Below, one piece after another: positions 1 through 10,800 of a DNA stretch of 64,000 bases. The DNA is taken from positions 2,038,001 through 2,102,000 of the forward strand of contig CAMRHE010000332.1 of NCBI GenBank assembly GCA_947044405.1, given 5' to 3'. Numbering within the stretch: the first letter of the stretch is position 1; every line of letters starts with the position of its first letter. A model generated the notes under the pieces. That model did not search any database. It was not told where the DNA came from and was given only the letters and a program-made list of their open reading frames with translations. The DNA is from Leptodactylus fallax. Its lineage: Eukaryota; Chordata; Amphibia; Anura; Leptodactylidae. The position numbers and the translations under genes were made by a program.

Positions 1-595
1 GCTGTGTACTTTTGTCAGTATAATGATTTAGTTTTTCCTTTTCGATAGTTTTAGAAAAGATTTGTAATGTGCAGTACTCTGCTACAGATCTTTATCAGCA
101 GCCATATCGGGACTGTAATGCAACATTGCACAACATAGTTACCGCTGAAGGCTTGTGATGCCCTGGAGGTCTAGGGGTCACAACCCACAGTTTGGGAACC
201 ACTGATCTAAAAAATAAAGAAAGATAGGCTCATAATTGGCACGTGACCGCCAAGGCCACTGGTTGGTTGTAGTAGTCATCTCAGAGGTGAACATGAAAGC
301 TTATTAGTGGGGGGACAGATCAGTGGGGACCTGATCACTTTGTGGTCTTCATTAACTGCATTTTTTTCTTGTGAAATTTATTAAAAAGACAAAGAATCTA
401 CTTCCATGTGAATTTAATTTATTTTTATTTGTGAATAAAATATTTCCCATATTGTGGACAACTATATGTCTCTCATGTGTTAAGTAAAATTAAGAGGGCT
501 ATCAGGTCTCCAATATTTATAGCTTAACCTTAGCAAAGGTCATCAATATTATATTTACAAGGCGGGTACTTGGTCATGGTGGCTCCTGGTAATAT
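1..595. other. 3' flank of gene A; no gene seen
   Basis: This stretch lies downstream of the minus-strand gene A stop. Minus-strand AATAAA-type signals (TTTATT on plus near 377 and around 418-437) could serve as polyadenylation signals. Positions about 211-340 resemble 15800-15960 downstream of gene B (shared words such as GGTTGTAGTAGTCAT), so the 3' flanks of A and B are old paralogous copies. No coding potential was recognised. Confidence 0.5.
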
Positions 596-2088
596 TTACA
601 TAGTGAGCTGCTCACCTTTCATACAAACTGTAGTGGAGGCAACTGTGTGAATTCTCTGATGCATTACCAGTTTAAATTTTTCATTGAAACGTTTTCCACA
701 TTCTGTACATGAATATGGCTTCTCCCCTGTGTGAGTTCTCTGGTGTCTAATAAGAGTGGATTTCTGAGCAAAACATTTCTCACAATCTGAACAGGAGTAT
801 GGCTTCTCCCCTGTGTGAGTTCGCTGATGTGTTACAAGTTTCAATTTCTCAATGAAACATTTCCCACAATCTCTACATGAGTATGGTTTTTCCCCTGTAT
901 GAATTCTTTGATGTCTAATAAGATTTGATTTCTGAGCAAAACATTTCCCACATTCTGAACATGAAAATGGTTTTTCCCCTGTGTGAATTCTCTGATGTAT
1001 TATAAGATTCAATTTCTCAATGAAACATTTCCCACATTCTGAACATGAAAGCAGCTTCTCCCCTGTGTGATGTCTCTCATGTATTACAAGTTTCAATTTC
1101 TCATTAAAACATTTCCCACATTCTGAACATGAAAACGGTTTTTCCTCTGTGTGAGTTCTTAGATGGTTAAGAAGGTTTGGTTTAGAACCAAAACATTTCC
1201 CACATTCAGAACATGTATACGGTTTTACCCCTGTGTGAGTCTTTTGATGTTCAACAAGATTTGATTTCTGAGTAAAACATTTCCCACATTCTGAACATGC
1301 AAATGGCCTCTCTCCTGTGTGAATTCTCTGATGTATAGTAAGAGTTGATTTCTGCTTAAAACATTTCCCACATTCTGAACATGAATATGCCTTCTCCCTT
1401 GTGTGAATTTTCTGATATAGAACTAACTCTGATTTCTGGTTAAAACATTTCTCACATTCAGAACAAGAATATAACTTCTCCGCTGTGTGACTTTCATGAC
1501 TGACAAGATTAAATTTCTCCTTCAAATATTTCCCACATTGTGAACAAGAATATGGTTTATCTCTGGTGTGAACACTCTGATGTGTAACAAGATTTGCTTT
1601 CCGAGCAAAACATTTTCCACATTCTAAACATGAATATGGCTTCTCCCCTGTGTGAATTCTCTCGTGTCTAACAAGGTCTGCTTTTGAAGAAAAACAATTC
1701 CCACATTCTGAACATGAATATGGCTTCTTCCCTGTGTGAATTCCCTGTTGTTGAACACTTCTTTTGCGGATTTTATTTTGCTTCTCAGTCTGTGATGGAT
1801 CAGAAGATAGGACCTGTATATAAGGATCAGATGATGGATCAGAAGATAGGACCTGTATAGCAGGATCAGACGATGGATCAGAAGATAGGACCTGTATATA
1901 AGGATCAGATGATGGATCAGAAGATAGGACCTGTATAGAAGGATCAGATGATAGATCTTTGCTGTGAAGGGCTGAGGGTAGATCTGGAATAATGACATGT
2001 TCTTCATATGTATCTTGTGTGATACCACCATCATCTGCTTTATAATCTGTAGATATGAGATGTCCCTCTGAGCTCCTGGTACAGTCAT
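596..2088 (-). CDS. Gene A last exon: leader plus 13 C2H2 zinc fingers
   Basis: This is the DNA-binding exon of a KRAB-type zinc-finger protein, expected to act in the nucleus as a sequence-specific repressor. The exon begins after a minus-strand TTCTTGGCAG acceptor (AG at 2090-2089) in phase 1. It first codes for an acidic leader ([20 protein letters not shown]) and then about 13 C2H2 fingers joined by HTGEKPY/F linkers, ending at a TAA at 598-596. Finger 3 lacks one residue between its histidines and finger 4 has Tyr for the first zinc-binding His, so 11 fingers look fully metal-binding. The leader contains a 13-residue direct repeat (unit [13 protein letters not shown]) at about 1793-1950. 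An apparent start three codons upstream is a TTG inside the intron and not a real start. Upstream exons are at 5626-7161. Confidence 0.9.
1793..1950 (-). repeat. 39-bp in-frame coding repeat in gene A leader
   Basis: Nearly four copies of a 39-bp unit encode [14 protein letters not shown]. They lie between the conserved leader and the first finger. The other four genes carry only a single SSDPS-type element here, so the expansion is specific to gene A. Confidence 0.85.
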
Positions 2089-5000
2089 CTGCCAAGAAGA
2101 AAATGGATTAAGTCGAAATAATATACAGTGAAACCTCCCATAGGACCACCCCTTAAAGACTGTTTTTTTCTCCCATTATACTCTATGGAAGGTAACTTGA
2201 TAAGCAAACCCCCATTCTCCACCCAAAGACCTCTTTTTTCAGCAAAGTTTTTAGTTTGTGGAATGATGTCCGGCCATAGTGGAGAGCCACAAAGTCTTCC
2301 TGTCCATATTTGCAGCTTCTTCCATTCACTTCCAATCTGTGTGTCATCCCGTACACTGAACATGGTTATGTGTAGGAGGCCTTAGAGCCTCTCTATAAAG
2401 CAATTTATTGACACTTGATACTAGATATCTGAAATGTGAATTCACGATGAACAGAAGGAGCATGAACTGCTTACTCAGGAAAACAAAAAAATAAATAAGA
2501 AAAAAATAATTAAGTAAAATTAAAAAGGTTATCAAGTTTGTAATATTGAGGGCGCATCTTAGGATAGATCATGAATATTGCTGTTCGTGGACAGGGCGGC
2601 ACCAGGTAATGGTTACATATTGGAAACAGAACCGCTCACTTATTGCACAAGCTGCAGTGGTAACTTTATGTACTGCAGTAGTGCCCTATAGACTTTAATG
2701 GGGCAGCACTGCAGTACCAAAACGCCCTGCTACAAATCGTACTGCGAATAAGTATGGTTGTAAACATTATTAGGAGCCATGTTGACCCAGTGCAGCTGAA
2801 CTTCGTGGGGTCCCGGATTTTGGACACTTGCAGGGTATCTAAGACTATTTCAGGGGGAGTATCATCATAGTGTAGGAGACATTTAACTGTGTGCCATATT
2901 AATAGGGTCGTCGCTTTCAATGGTAAAAGCCGGGAACTCCTGGTATATTCAGGGTCCTTAAGAAAGCTAAGTAGGCCACCACCTGCAACCACAGTTGCCA
3001 GATGGAAATCAGCTATGGGAAGCGGATCATCCAGCTTCATGTCACGTAAATTATGCAATTGTCCTGCTAAGTAGTCTAGTTGAAATTTGGACAGTGATAT
3101 TCCCCCTTTCATCCTTCAGCCATTGCAGAGTGAACAGCCCAAGTTTAGAACATGAAGATAATGATGCTTGAGCGTAGAGACTGGAAAAATTACTTGGAGA
3201 CCCTAACTGGCATATGTTATTGGATATATAGACATTTAGGTTGAACTACCAGGTTAATGAGGTTGCTAGAACAGCCACCGATAGGGAAAACTTGGCCCAT
3301 ATTGAGCGCTTGGATTTTACCTGCTCTACAAAAGGAGTTATGGTTTTGGCTAGGGTGTCATTATGATCTTGGACTATGTTGATACCAAGCTACTTAAACT
3401 TGGTAACCACAGCCCAGCCATATCAAGGGAGGGGGTCGGGCTTTGGGAAATGGATGGAATGACTGATTGTAACATTGGTGCTCTGTTCTTGCTGGCATAC
3501 TGCCTTTCCCAGCAGACCTAGACGCTTGGCTAACTCTTGTGTCCTGGATTCCTGTTTTAGACCTGCTTTTATTATCTGTATATTCTATCAGTCCTGTATC
3601 ACTGTCTGTTTTAGCCTGTACACATATTCTGTCCATTCACATTGTGCTTTTGGTAGCACCCTACACCATAGCTCTGTCACCTGCTACCAAAACCTGGGCC
3701 ACTTCAGGAGGTAGCGATCTGGTGGACTCCTCGCTGTGAAGTTCAGATCCCTGTATGGTGGTTAAAGGGTGAAGACCAGGGGTCTGCTTGAATAACGCTC
3801 TTAGAGGTGGTCCAAAGCCAAACTGGTTTGGAAGTGCAGTGGGTTCACCATCCACTGACCCATACACCAATTTAGACCAATTGACGTATTGTTACTTTGT
3901 AGGTGATGGTATCGATAGAAAAGGTCCACATAAATGGGTATAATAATTAGGGTTTACCTCATTAGGGGATGTGGACATGGCATAATTTGGAGAGGAATCT
4001 GAGGTCGTCTTCCACCTCAAAATCCTCTCTAAATACCGGCCATGTGGAGCCTGCAGTGGAAAGACAAAGCGAGCCTTGGCTTTCTACGCTGGGTTTGCAC
4101 ATGGATTAGGTTTTGTGCTGCAGTTTACGCTGAAATACTACAGCAAATTCTTTTTCAGCAACAGATTCGGGACTGTTTCTTAAGCTAATGAGGTGGTAAT
4201 ACCCTTACATAGAGACCTCTGTAACTTGGAGAAAAAATGCACTCTTTGATCCAAGATAATGTTGGTGGGAACACCATCAAGGCAGAAGGTCTCAAGAAAG
4301 GAGCTTTGTGCGAGTTATGGAGCAGAGGATAAATCAGACAATGAGACAAGATGGGATGTTTTTGAGAAACATTGTGCCATCATCCAGACTTTAGCAATGG
4401 TCTGATGGGGAGATAAGTTCATGAAGAAATCTAATGAGCTTTATGAGGCTAATCTGAAAAACGTAACGGCTGAAGGAGACCTGAAGGACCCTGTCTGGAA
4501 GATGTGTACTGAGCACATACAGTTTAAGAGGAGAAGTTCACAGATGTCTCGCTTCCAACCCGGCCACCAATAGAAGCAGGATAGGAGTTTACAGGTGTGC
4601 TTAAAGAGTTTTTCCAGGCAAAAGTAATTGATGACCTATCTTTAGATAGAGAGAATTAGACATTAGATGAATGTTCTGAGAATAACACTTTGATTCGGAG
4701 ATCAGGGACACAAATATCCTCCAGATGAAACCTCCAGGGAGATGTCAATAGTAAAACACATTCACCTTCCAATTCTTATCTGCCAATGATAATACATGAG
4801 AATGACAACGTGAGAAGAGGTCCCAGCTTGCTTGCCCTGGTAGAGTCCTTGAGACCCGCAGACTGTATTTAGTTCAGGACTGCAGAGACTTTATCATGAT
4901 CCATAGAAAGGCTCCTGGAAAGGATATCATTATGTCTTACTTCAGTCAATGGATGGTCCATCCCACGGGGTCACATCAGTCACTGTACAGCAATAGTCTG

Positions 5001-5625
5001 TGAAATTTGTCATACTTCTAAGATATCCTTTCTGGTCCTCCTTTGTTCCAGTAGTCTGATACATTTGGGATTACTCTGGCTCAGGCAACACTCACCATCT
5101 CTAGACTGGTCCTTTGCCTCCAGGACCTGGTGCACACGAGCCTACTTATGTGTCATTTCTCATCACACTGGTCTTCCTCCTCTATATAAGGAATTTTTGG
5201 ATGTCATCAATAAGTAAAAAGCAGATATTTTTCCTCTGCACAGTTCCTGTGATTGTGACATTAAACTTTTGCCAGGCCACAACTCATCTAAGGGTAGAAT
5301 GTAACCACTTCCCATGCCAAAGACTGAGGCAATGGGGGGGAGAATCTGGATCAAGACCCAGGATTCATTTTTTCAGGAGCCATATCTTTAAAGAAATGTA
5401 TTGACTACCATGTCCATCACCGTGAACCAAACTGAGGTCCATAAGAGGCGCTGACTGACGATTTAATCGGTGCTCATTTAATGGGCGTTTACATGGCCCA
5501 ATGGAAACTATGTAGGAGGTGATTGTTACTATAAATGCACAGTCTGTGTTATCACCTATAACATAACATTGGTAAATGAGGAGAATCTGTGACTGTCCTG
5601 TATTTATTTAGTGGTGACTCCTCAC
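2089..5625 (-). other. Gene A large intron (exon 5 to finger exon) filled with decayed repeats
   Basis: This 3.5-kb intron holds no conserved exon that I could find. A minus-strand open stretch at 2666-3112 has no recognised family. Part of the intron is a decayed Ty3/gypsy integrase, listed separately. The rest appears to be degraded repeat sequence. Confidence 0.5.
4130..4530 (-). pseudogene. Decayed Ty3/gypsy integrase core fragment
   Basis: Read on the minus strand, one frame keeps the spacing of a gypsy integrase core: an LDFFMNLSP-like first catalytic region, FSKTSHLVSL, then CLDGVPTNIILDQ at the second Asp region. Stop codons interrupt it (for example near 4318 and 4180). It aligns by eye with the intact-looking integrase at 27350-27900. 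It is an old dead copy unrelated to host gene function. Confidence 0.65.
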
Positions 5626-5728
5626 CTGTGCGGTTCCCTGTAGGAATGTCCTCCTTACACTCCTCATCTCCCCTCACATATGTCTCCGGAGCATTAATAT
5701 TCTTCAGATCTTCACCCACATACAAAAG
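5626..5728 (-). CDS. Gene A exon 5 (103 nt)
   Basis: The acceptor CCTTCACAG precedes the exon and the donor CACAG|GTGAGG follows it. It enters in phase 0 and leaves in phase 1. It encodes LLYVGEDLKNINAPETYVRG followed by DEECKEDIPTGNRT, an acidic spacer between the KRAB box and the fingers. The copy in gene B (17433-17535) is the same. The exon is absent from C, D and E. Confidence 0.8.
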
Positions 5729-6109
5729 CTGTGAAGGAAATATTGTAAAAGTCACCAGACGGATGGAGAAGTCACGTGGGAGGTTTTATAGGAGAAGAAA
5801 AGATCATTCATTATCATGACCACCAAAACTGACAGCAGGAGTTATCTGAGCAAATAGCTGCAGGTCTCCTGGATAAATCCACCATGTTGGCTCCTTATTC
5901 CAACCAGCAGCCTCCATAGCCAGAAAACTGTGAGAAGATCCAGACAACATGTCATGTCTATGGTCAGCTTTATCCTGCCATCTCCACCTTTCTCATTACA
6001 CAAGTAGGAAACATCTAATACTGTGGGATAAAACCAGACTGACCCCGAGACCTTCACAGCCCTTCTACAGGGCAGAGGGAAGATTTCATGTCACCTTATC
6101 TCCATCTAC

Positions 6110-6204
6110 CTGATCATCCTGGGGAAAGACATTTTCTTCCTTACAATCCTGTGCTAGAAGAGGACTGGGACATCTCTCCGCTGATGTTCTCTTACTGGAT
6201 GGAA
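6110..6204 (-). CDS. Gene A exon 4 (95 nt)
   Basis: The acceptor TTTCCTCCAG and donor GATCAG|GTAGAT bound the exon. It enters in phase 1 and leaves in phase 0. It encodes PSSKRTSAERCPSPLLAQDC then KEENVFPQDDQ, a spacer of the type that follows the KRAB A-box in frog zinc-finger proteins (established for related frog proteins; recognised here by its ERCPSPL core). Confidence 0.8.
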
Positions 6205-6287
6205 CTGGAGGAAACACATACAGGGACTGAATTCATTCTTTCCATACAGATAATGAGAGGCCGTGTGTATTTAGTCATGTCTATTAC

Positions 6288-6411
6288 CTGCTGATGTGAG
6301 GGGCTGCTGATCCTCCATCATCACCTCCTTGTACACATCTTTGTGTCCTTCTAAATACTCCCACTCCTCCATGGAGAAATAGACAGTGACATCCTGACAC
6401 CTTATAGGAAC
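6288..6411 (-). CDS. Gene A exon 3: KRAB A-box
   Basis: The exon starts after GTTGTCAG and ends at GCAG|GTAATA. It is 124 nt, phase 0 in and phase 1 out. It encodes the KRAB A-box core [16 protein letters not shown] followed by [16 protein letters not shown]. The DV, EEW and MxE positions of the family consensus are present, with MME where mammals usually have MLE. KRAB boxes recruit corepressors in tetrapods; whether this one binds TRIM28 is not shown by sequence. Confidence 0.88.
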
Positions 6412-6490
6412 CTGACAACACAATGATACAGTCATCACCAGATCCCTTCATAGCTCCTGTATAATGTCCCAGCATTCCCAGCAGTGTCAC

Positions 6491-6670
6491 CTCTCCAGTC
6501 AGCAGCTCAATCATCTTGTTGGTGAGTTCTAGGATCTTCTGTCCATTGATCTCCTCCTGTATCAGGGAGTGAGGTGGAGGCCCCGGGATTGGGCTCAGGG
6601 TTCTCCCCCATCCTTCAGACACAGGAGGCTGACAGCGCCCACTAGAGGTCTTCTTCACTACTGTGTAATC
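6491..6670 (-). CDS. Gene A exon 2 (60 codons), N-terminal frog KZNF domain
   Basis: The acceptor CATAAACAG precedes [20 protein letters not shown] and the exon ends [13 protein letters not shown] at donor GAGAG|GTGACA. It is in phase 0 on both sides. The C-terminal helix (LTxxIxxLLTGE) resembles the end of exon 1 (LTLEILYQLTGE), so the two exons may be an ancient duplication. A single ORF running through exons 2 and 3 (6284-6712) reads through the intron and is not the real product. Confidence 0.85.
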
Positions 6671-6723
6671 CTGTTTATGGAGAGACACATTAATAAATAT
6701 CACTACATACATGTCCAGAGTCC

Positions 6724-7078
6724 CTCACCTCTCCAGTCATATCATCTGTTATTACTATAGATAAGAATGATGTAATGTGACATCATCAGAATCTCTCACC
6801 TCTCCCGTCATATCATCTGTTATTACTATAGATAAGAATGATGTAATGTGATATCATCAGAATCTCTCACCTCTCCAGTCATATCATCTGTTATTACTAT
6901 AGATAAGAATGATGTAATGTGACATCATCAGAATCTCTCACCTCTCCAGTCATATCATCTGTTATTACTATAGATAAGAATGATGTAATGTGACATCATC
7001 AGAATCTCTCACCTCTCCAGTCATATCATCTGTTATTACTATAGATAAGAATGATGTAATGTGACATCATCAGAATCT
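6724..7078 (-). repeat. 71-bp tandem array in gene A intron 1, 5 units
   Basis: Exactly five 71-bp units separate exon 1 from exon 2. Each carries, on the minus strand, ATGACTGGAGAG|GTGAGA, the same 9-mer as the true exon 1 donor. Units differ by only a few substitutions and no indels. Confidence 0.95.
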
Positions 7079-7083
7079 CTCAC

Positions 7084-7161
7084 CTCTCCAGTAAGCTGGT
7101 ACAGTATCTCTAAGGTGAGATTTATTATACTTTCTGCCATCTTGCCTCTGTCTCTCTCCAT
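7084..7161 (-). CDS. Gene A exon 1 (start exon)
   Basis: It encodes MERDRGKMAESIINLTLEIL and then YQLTGE, ending at donor GGAGAG|GTGAGA in phase 0. The ATG at 7161-7159 is in frame with a second ATG eight codons in. An untranslated first exon may lie further upstream, near 9.1 kb. Confidence 0.75.
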
Positions 7162-8931
7162 CCTTGATTAGTCAGTCAGGAATATTGTCTTATATGCCCA
7201 CAGAGAGGATCCTGTATTGTAGGAACCTGAATATAGAAATACATATATAAATATATATACAATAAATAAGATAAAACTTGAGAAATGATAAAGTGTAGAT
7301 GTTGTTTCTTTTTTGTATAAATTGTAACATAAGATAAATTGCTTGTCTGACTCTAGATGTCCTAGATGTAGTATGGATGGGGCTCAGTTATTACACATGA
7401 TAGCGCTGAACTGGTTTACTAAAGAGAGGGGTATAGATGAAAAGACAGGCGGAGTCAAAATCTGAGCCCATTTGGGGTCATTAGTTGGGCTGCCTTCAAG
7501 GCATCTCTGGCTGCAACCTCCTTGGTGGTGAATTCCCCATTAGAATTTTTCATAGTAATCGGGATGGGAACTTGTCCTAACTGGGAATTGTCTAACTATG
7601 TCATGAGATGACATTCATTGGGTCACTGGCTGGGAAGCTGAGGTGATGCCCTGGGGGCTTGGTTTATTCCTCTATGATTTTACTATTCAACCTTCCGTTC
7701 TCAATATGGATCCAATGTCGTAACAAACCACTGCTGTCTAGGGAAATAGGACGTGGGGGTGACTGGTGTCTGTAGCCCACCTAGATGTAGAGATATAACT
7801 GGTTAAAGCGGAGCGGCAGATATTCGCAGCTTTCACTTTAACCAGTGTGCAGGAGAACATGAGCAGCTGACAGTGCAGGGAGAGGAGAAGGATGTTTTTA
7901 TTCTCCTGAGCGCAGCACTTTACAGAAAAAAAGTAGAAATAGACTTTTTTAATCCTATTAATGAAAAAAAAAAATAAAAAAAACATACAATTGGTATCAC
8001 TAAACCTGTAACAAGCCCTAAAATAATATTAGTAAGTTATTTATTCTACAAGTTAAATGCCATAAACTTTAACATTCAGAGGCCAGAATTGATGTTTTCT
8101 GCTCATCTCACCTCTAAAAAACAAAAAGTAGAAAAGACTGATCAAAAAGTCTTCTGTACCCACAAAATACAAGATCTTGTAAATCTACAATGGCATGTAG
8201 AAAAATTATGAAAGCCGGAATGTAGAAAGGGATAAATGTTACTGGTTTGGGGCTAAAATGTGATAGATCGCTAAATAGAAAAAGGGGACATGTTCGGGAG
8301 AGTTTTTGCTATTTTAGTGTGCCTGTTAGAAAGCGAAGGCTAGGTTTACACCTGCGCCTGCTCTCCGCTCAGATTTCCAGTTCCGCTTCAAAAATTATAG
8401 TCTCTGGGGTCCGCGGGTTTCTGCAATTTTTTAAGCAGATTAGGTTTCCGTTCAGGGGGTCAGCTTGGGGAACCTGGCGTAAGGTGTGAACCTAGCATAA
8501 GACTGATTTTCAATGCTTTTAAGGAATGTTCCCCCGTGTAGTGAAAAAAATCCTCATCGAGTACCCCCAATGTAGCAATCACGTTACATATTAGCTAAAT
8601 ATGGCTCCCTCGGTGCCCCACATATGGTATAATGGTCTCACCGTCAGTAGAATGGCTCCCATAGTGCCCCACATGTAATATAATGGTCCCCACACCCAAG
8701 AATACCTAAAGAGTGAGTGGCAACCTGCAGACATTACTGTGCACAGCACTCTGTTCTGGGGCCTGTTGTGATGTGGAAGTGAAGAGCGGAGCGGTGAGTA
8801 ATAATGGCAGCTCACACTGACTGCCCGGGGCTGTAACTGCAATGAGCGTCTTCCTGCTGCACTGAAAGCAGAATACATGTGACCCAGTAATCCTGACACA
8901 CAGTGACGGTGACCTGTACACTATACATACT

Positions 8932-8967
<36 letters not shown>

Positions 8968-9006
8968 TGTATATACACATACACACACACATACCTCCAC
9001 CTGTAC

Positions 9007-9052
<46 letters not shown>

Positions 9053-9284
9053 TACCTCCAACTGTACAGCTGTATACTGTATATATATACTTCCTCTATG
9101 GATACAGGACCTGTGATGATGTAACAGTCATGTGATCAGTCCTATGTGTGGGAGGAGTCAAGTGATCACATGATGAGGTGTTACCAGGTTACTGCTCAGT
9201 GTATACAGGACTCTGCTGTGCTGGTTGTGGTCGGTGCTGGATGAGCTGAAGTGTATGTGTCAGGATCAGGATGTAGTTACAGTG
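7162..9284. other. Upstream region of gene A: MITE remnant, TA microsatellites, promoter-like module
   Basis: Positions 8336-8500 begin GGCTAGGTTTACACC and end with a near inverted copy (GTGTGAACCTAGC), the signature of a short palindromic MITE. (TA)n tracts lie at 8936-8965 and 9009-9041. At 9112-9165 is a copy of the CATGTGATCAGTC...GGGAGGAGTC module found upstream of the other genes. No gene is seen. Confidence 0.55.
9112..9165 (-). promoter_or_regulatory. Promoter-like module upstream of gene A
   Basis: It contains GTCATGTGATCAGTC followed by TGTGTGGGAGGAGTC, that is an E-box-like CATGTG, a partial CRE-like element and a CTCCTCCC box on the minus strand. Comparable modules lie upstream of B, C and D. 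The promoter function is inferred from recurrence only. Confidence 0.35.
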
Positions 9285-10800
9285 TGGATGTAGCAGAGCC
9301 GTGTGTGTATGATGTGTACGGAGCAGAGCTGTGTGTGTATGATGTGTATGGAGCAGAGCTGTGTGTGTATGATGTGTATGGAGCAGAGCTGTGTGTGTAT
9401 GATGTGTATGGAGCAGAGCTGTGTGTGTATGATGTGTATGGAGCAGAGTTGTGTGTGTATGACGTGTATGGAGCAGAGCCGTGTGTGTATGACGTGTATG
9501 GAGCAGAGCCGTGTGTGTATGACGTGTATGGAGCAGAGCCGTGTGTGTATGACGTGTATGGAGCAGAGCCGTGTGTGTTTGATGTGTATGGAGCAGAGCC
9601 GTGTGTGTATGATGTGTATGGAGCAGAGCCGTGTGTGTATGATGTGTATGGAGCAGAGCCGTGTGTGTATGATGTGTATGGAGCAGAGCCGTGTGTGTAT
9701 GATGTGTATGGAGCAGAGCTGTGTGTGTATGACGTGTACGGAGCAGAGCTGTGTGTGTATGACGTGTATGGAGCAGAGCTGTGTGTGTATGACGTGTATG
9801 GAGCAGGGCTGTGTGTGTATGACGTGTATGGAGCAGAGCTGTGTGTGTATGACGTGTGTGGGGGGGGGTGGGGGGGTGTGTATGGAGCAGAGCTGTGTGT
9901 GTATGATGTGTATGTAGCAGAGCTGTGTGTGTATGACGTGTACGGAGCAGAGCTGTGTGTGTATGATGTATATGGAGCGGAGTTGTGTGTGTGATGTGTA
10001 TGGAGCAGAGCGTGTGTGTATGGATAGAGCTGTGTGTGTATGACGTGTATGGAGCAGAGCGTGTGTGAGATGTGTATGGGCAGAGCTGTGTGTGTATGAC
10101 GTGTATGGAGCAGAGCTGTGTGTGTATGATGTGTATGGAGCAGAGCTGTGTGTGTATGACGTGTATGGAGCAGAGCTGTGTGTGTATGACGTTTATGGAG
10201 CAGAGCTGTGTGTGTATGATGTGTATGGAGCAGAGCCGTGTGTGTATGATGTGATGGGGAGAGGCGGTGTGTGATGTGTATTCAAGCAGAGCTGTGTGTG
10301 TATGATGTGTATGGAGCAGAGCTGTGTGTGTATGACGTGTATGGAGCAGAGCTGTGTGTGTATGACGTATATGGAGCAGAGCTGTGTGTGTATGACGTGT
10401 ATGGAGCAGAGCTGTGTGTGTATGACGTGTATGGAGCAGAGCCGTGTGTGTATGACGTGTATGGAGCAGAGCCGTGTGTGTATGACGTGTATGGAGCAGA
10501 GCTGTGTGTGTATGACGTGTATGGAGCAGAGCTGTGTGTGTATGACGTGTATGGAGCAGAGCTGTGTGTGTATGATGTGTACGGAGCAGAGCTGTGTGTG
10601 TATGACGTGTACGGAGCAGAGCCGTGTGTGTATGACGTGTACGGAGCAGAGCCGTGTGTGTATGATGTGTATGGAGCAGAGCCGTGTGTGTATGATGTGT
10701 ATGGAGCAGAGCTGTGTGTGTATGATGTGTTTGGAGCAGAGCTGTGTGTGTATGATGTGTATGGAGCAGAGCCATATGTGTGATGTGTATGGAGCTGAGC
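9285..10800. repeat. 30-bp minisatellite, about 50 copies
   Basis: Consensus unit GTGTGTATGACGTGTATGGA plus GCAGAGCTGT. Because 30 is a multiple of three and the unit has no stop in several frames, long ORFs open on both strands (for example 9251-9994 plus and 9189-10838 minus); these are artefacts. Units alternate CG/TG at two positions (GACGTG/GATGTG and GAGCCG/GAGCTG). Irregular stretches with length changes lie at 9850-9890, 9985-10080 and 10245-10290. Confidence 0.95.

Noticed and set aside
2089..2095. Start codon of the finger ORF reading MADDCTRSS (same in B, C and D)
   Set aside because: The 'start' is a TTG within the TTCTTGGCAG splice acceptor. The exon is internal and begins in phase 1.
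2666..3112. 148-codon minus-strand ORF in the gene A intron
   Set aside because: It is open but I see no domain. It may be a LINE remnant, but I could not support a family.
6284..6712. 142-codon ORF covering exon 2, intron and exon 3 (also in genes B, C, D and E)
   Set aside because: It is conserved only because the exons are. The correct KRAB frame requires splicing of the 79-bp intron with clean GT/AG sites, and the unspliced frame destroys the KRAB box.
8936..9041. ORFs through (TA)n/(CA)n tracts (also 22020 and 54380)
   Set aside because: Low-complexity tyrosine/isoleucine repeats from microsatellites.
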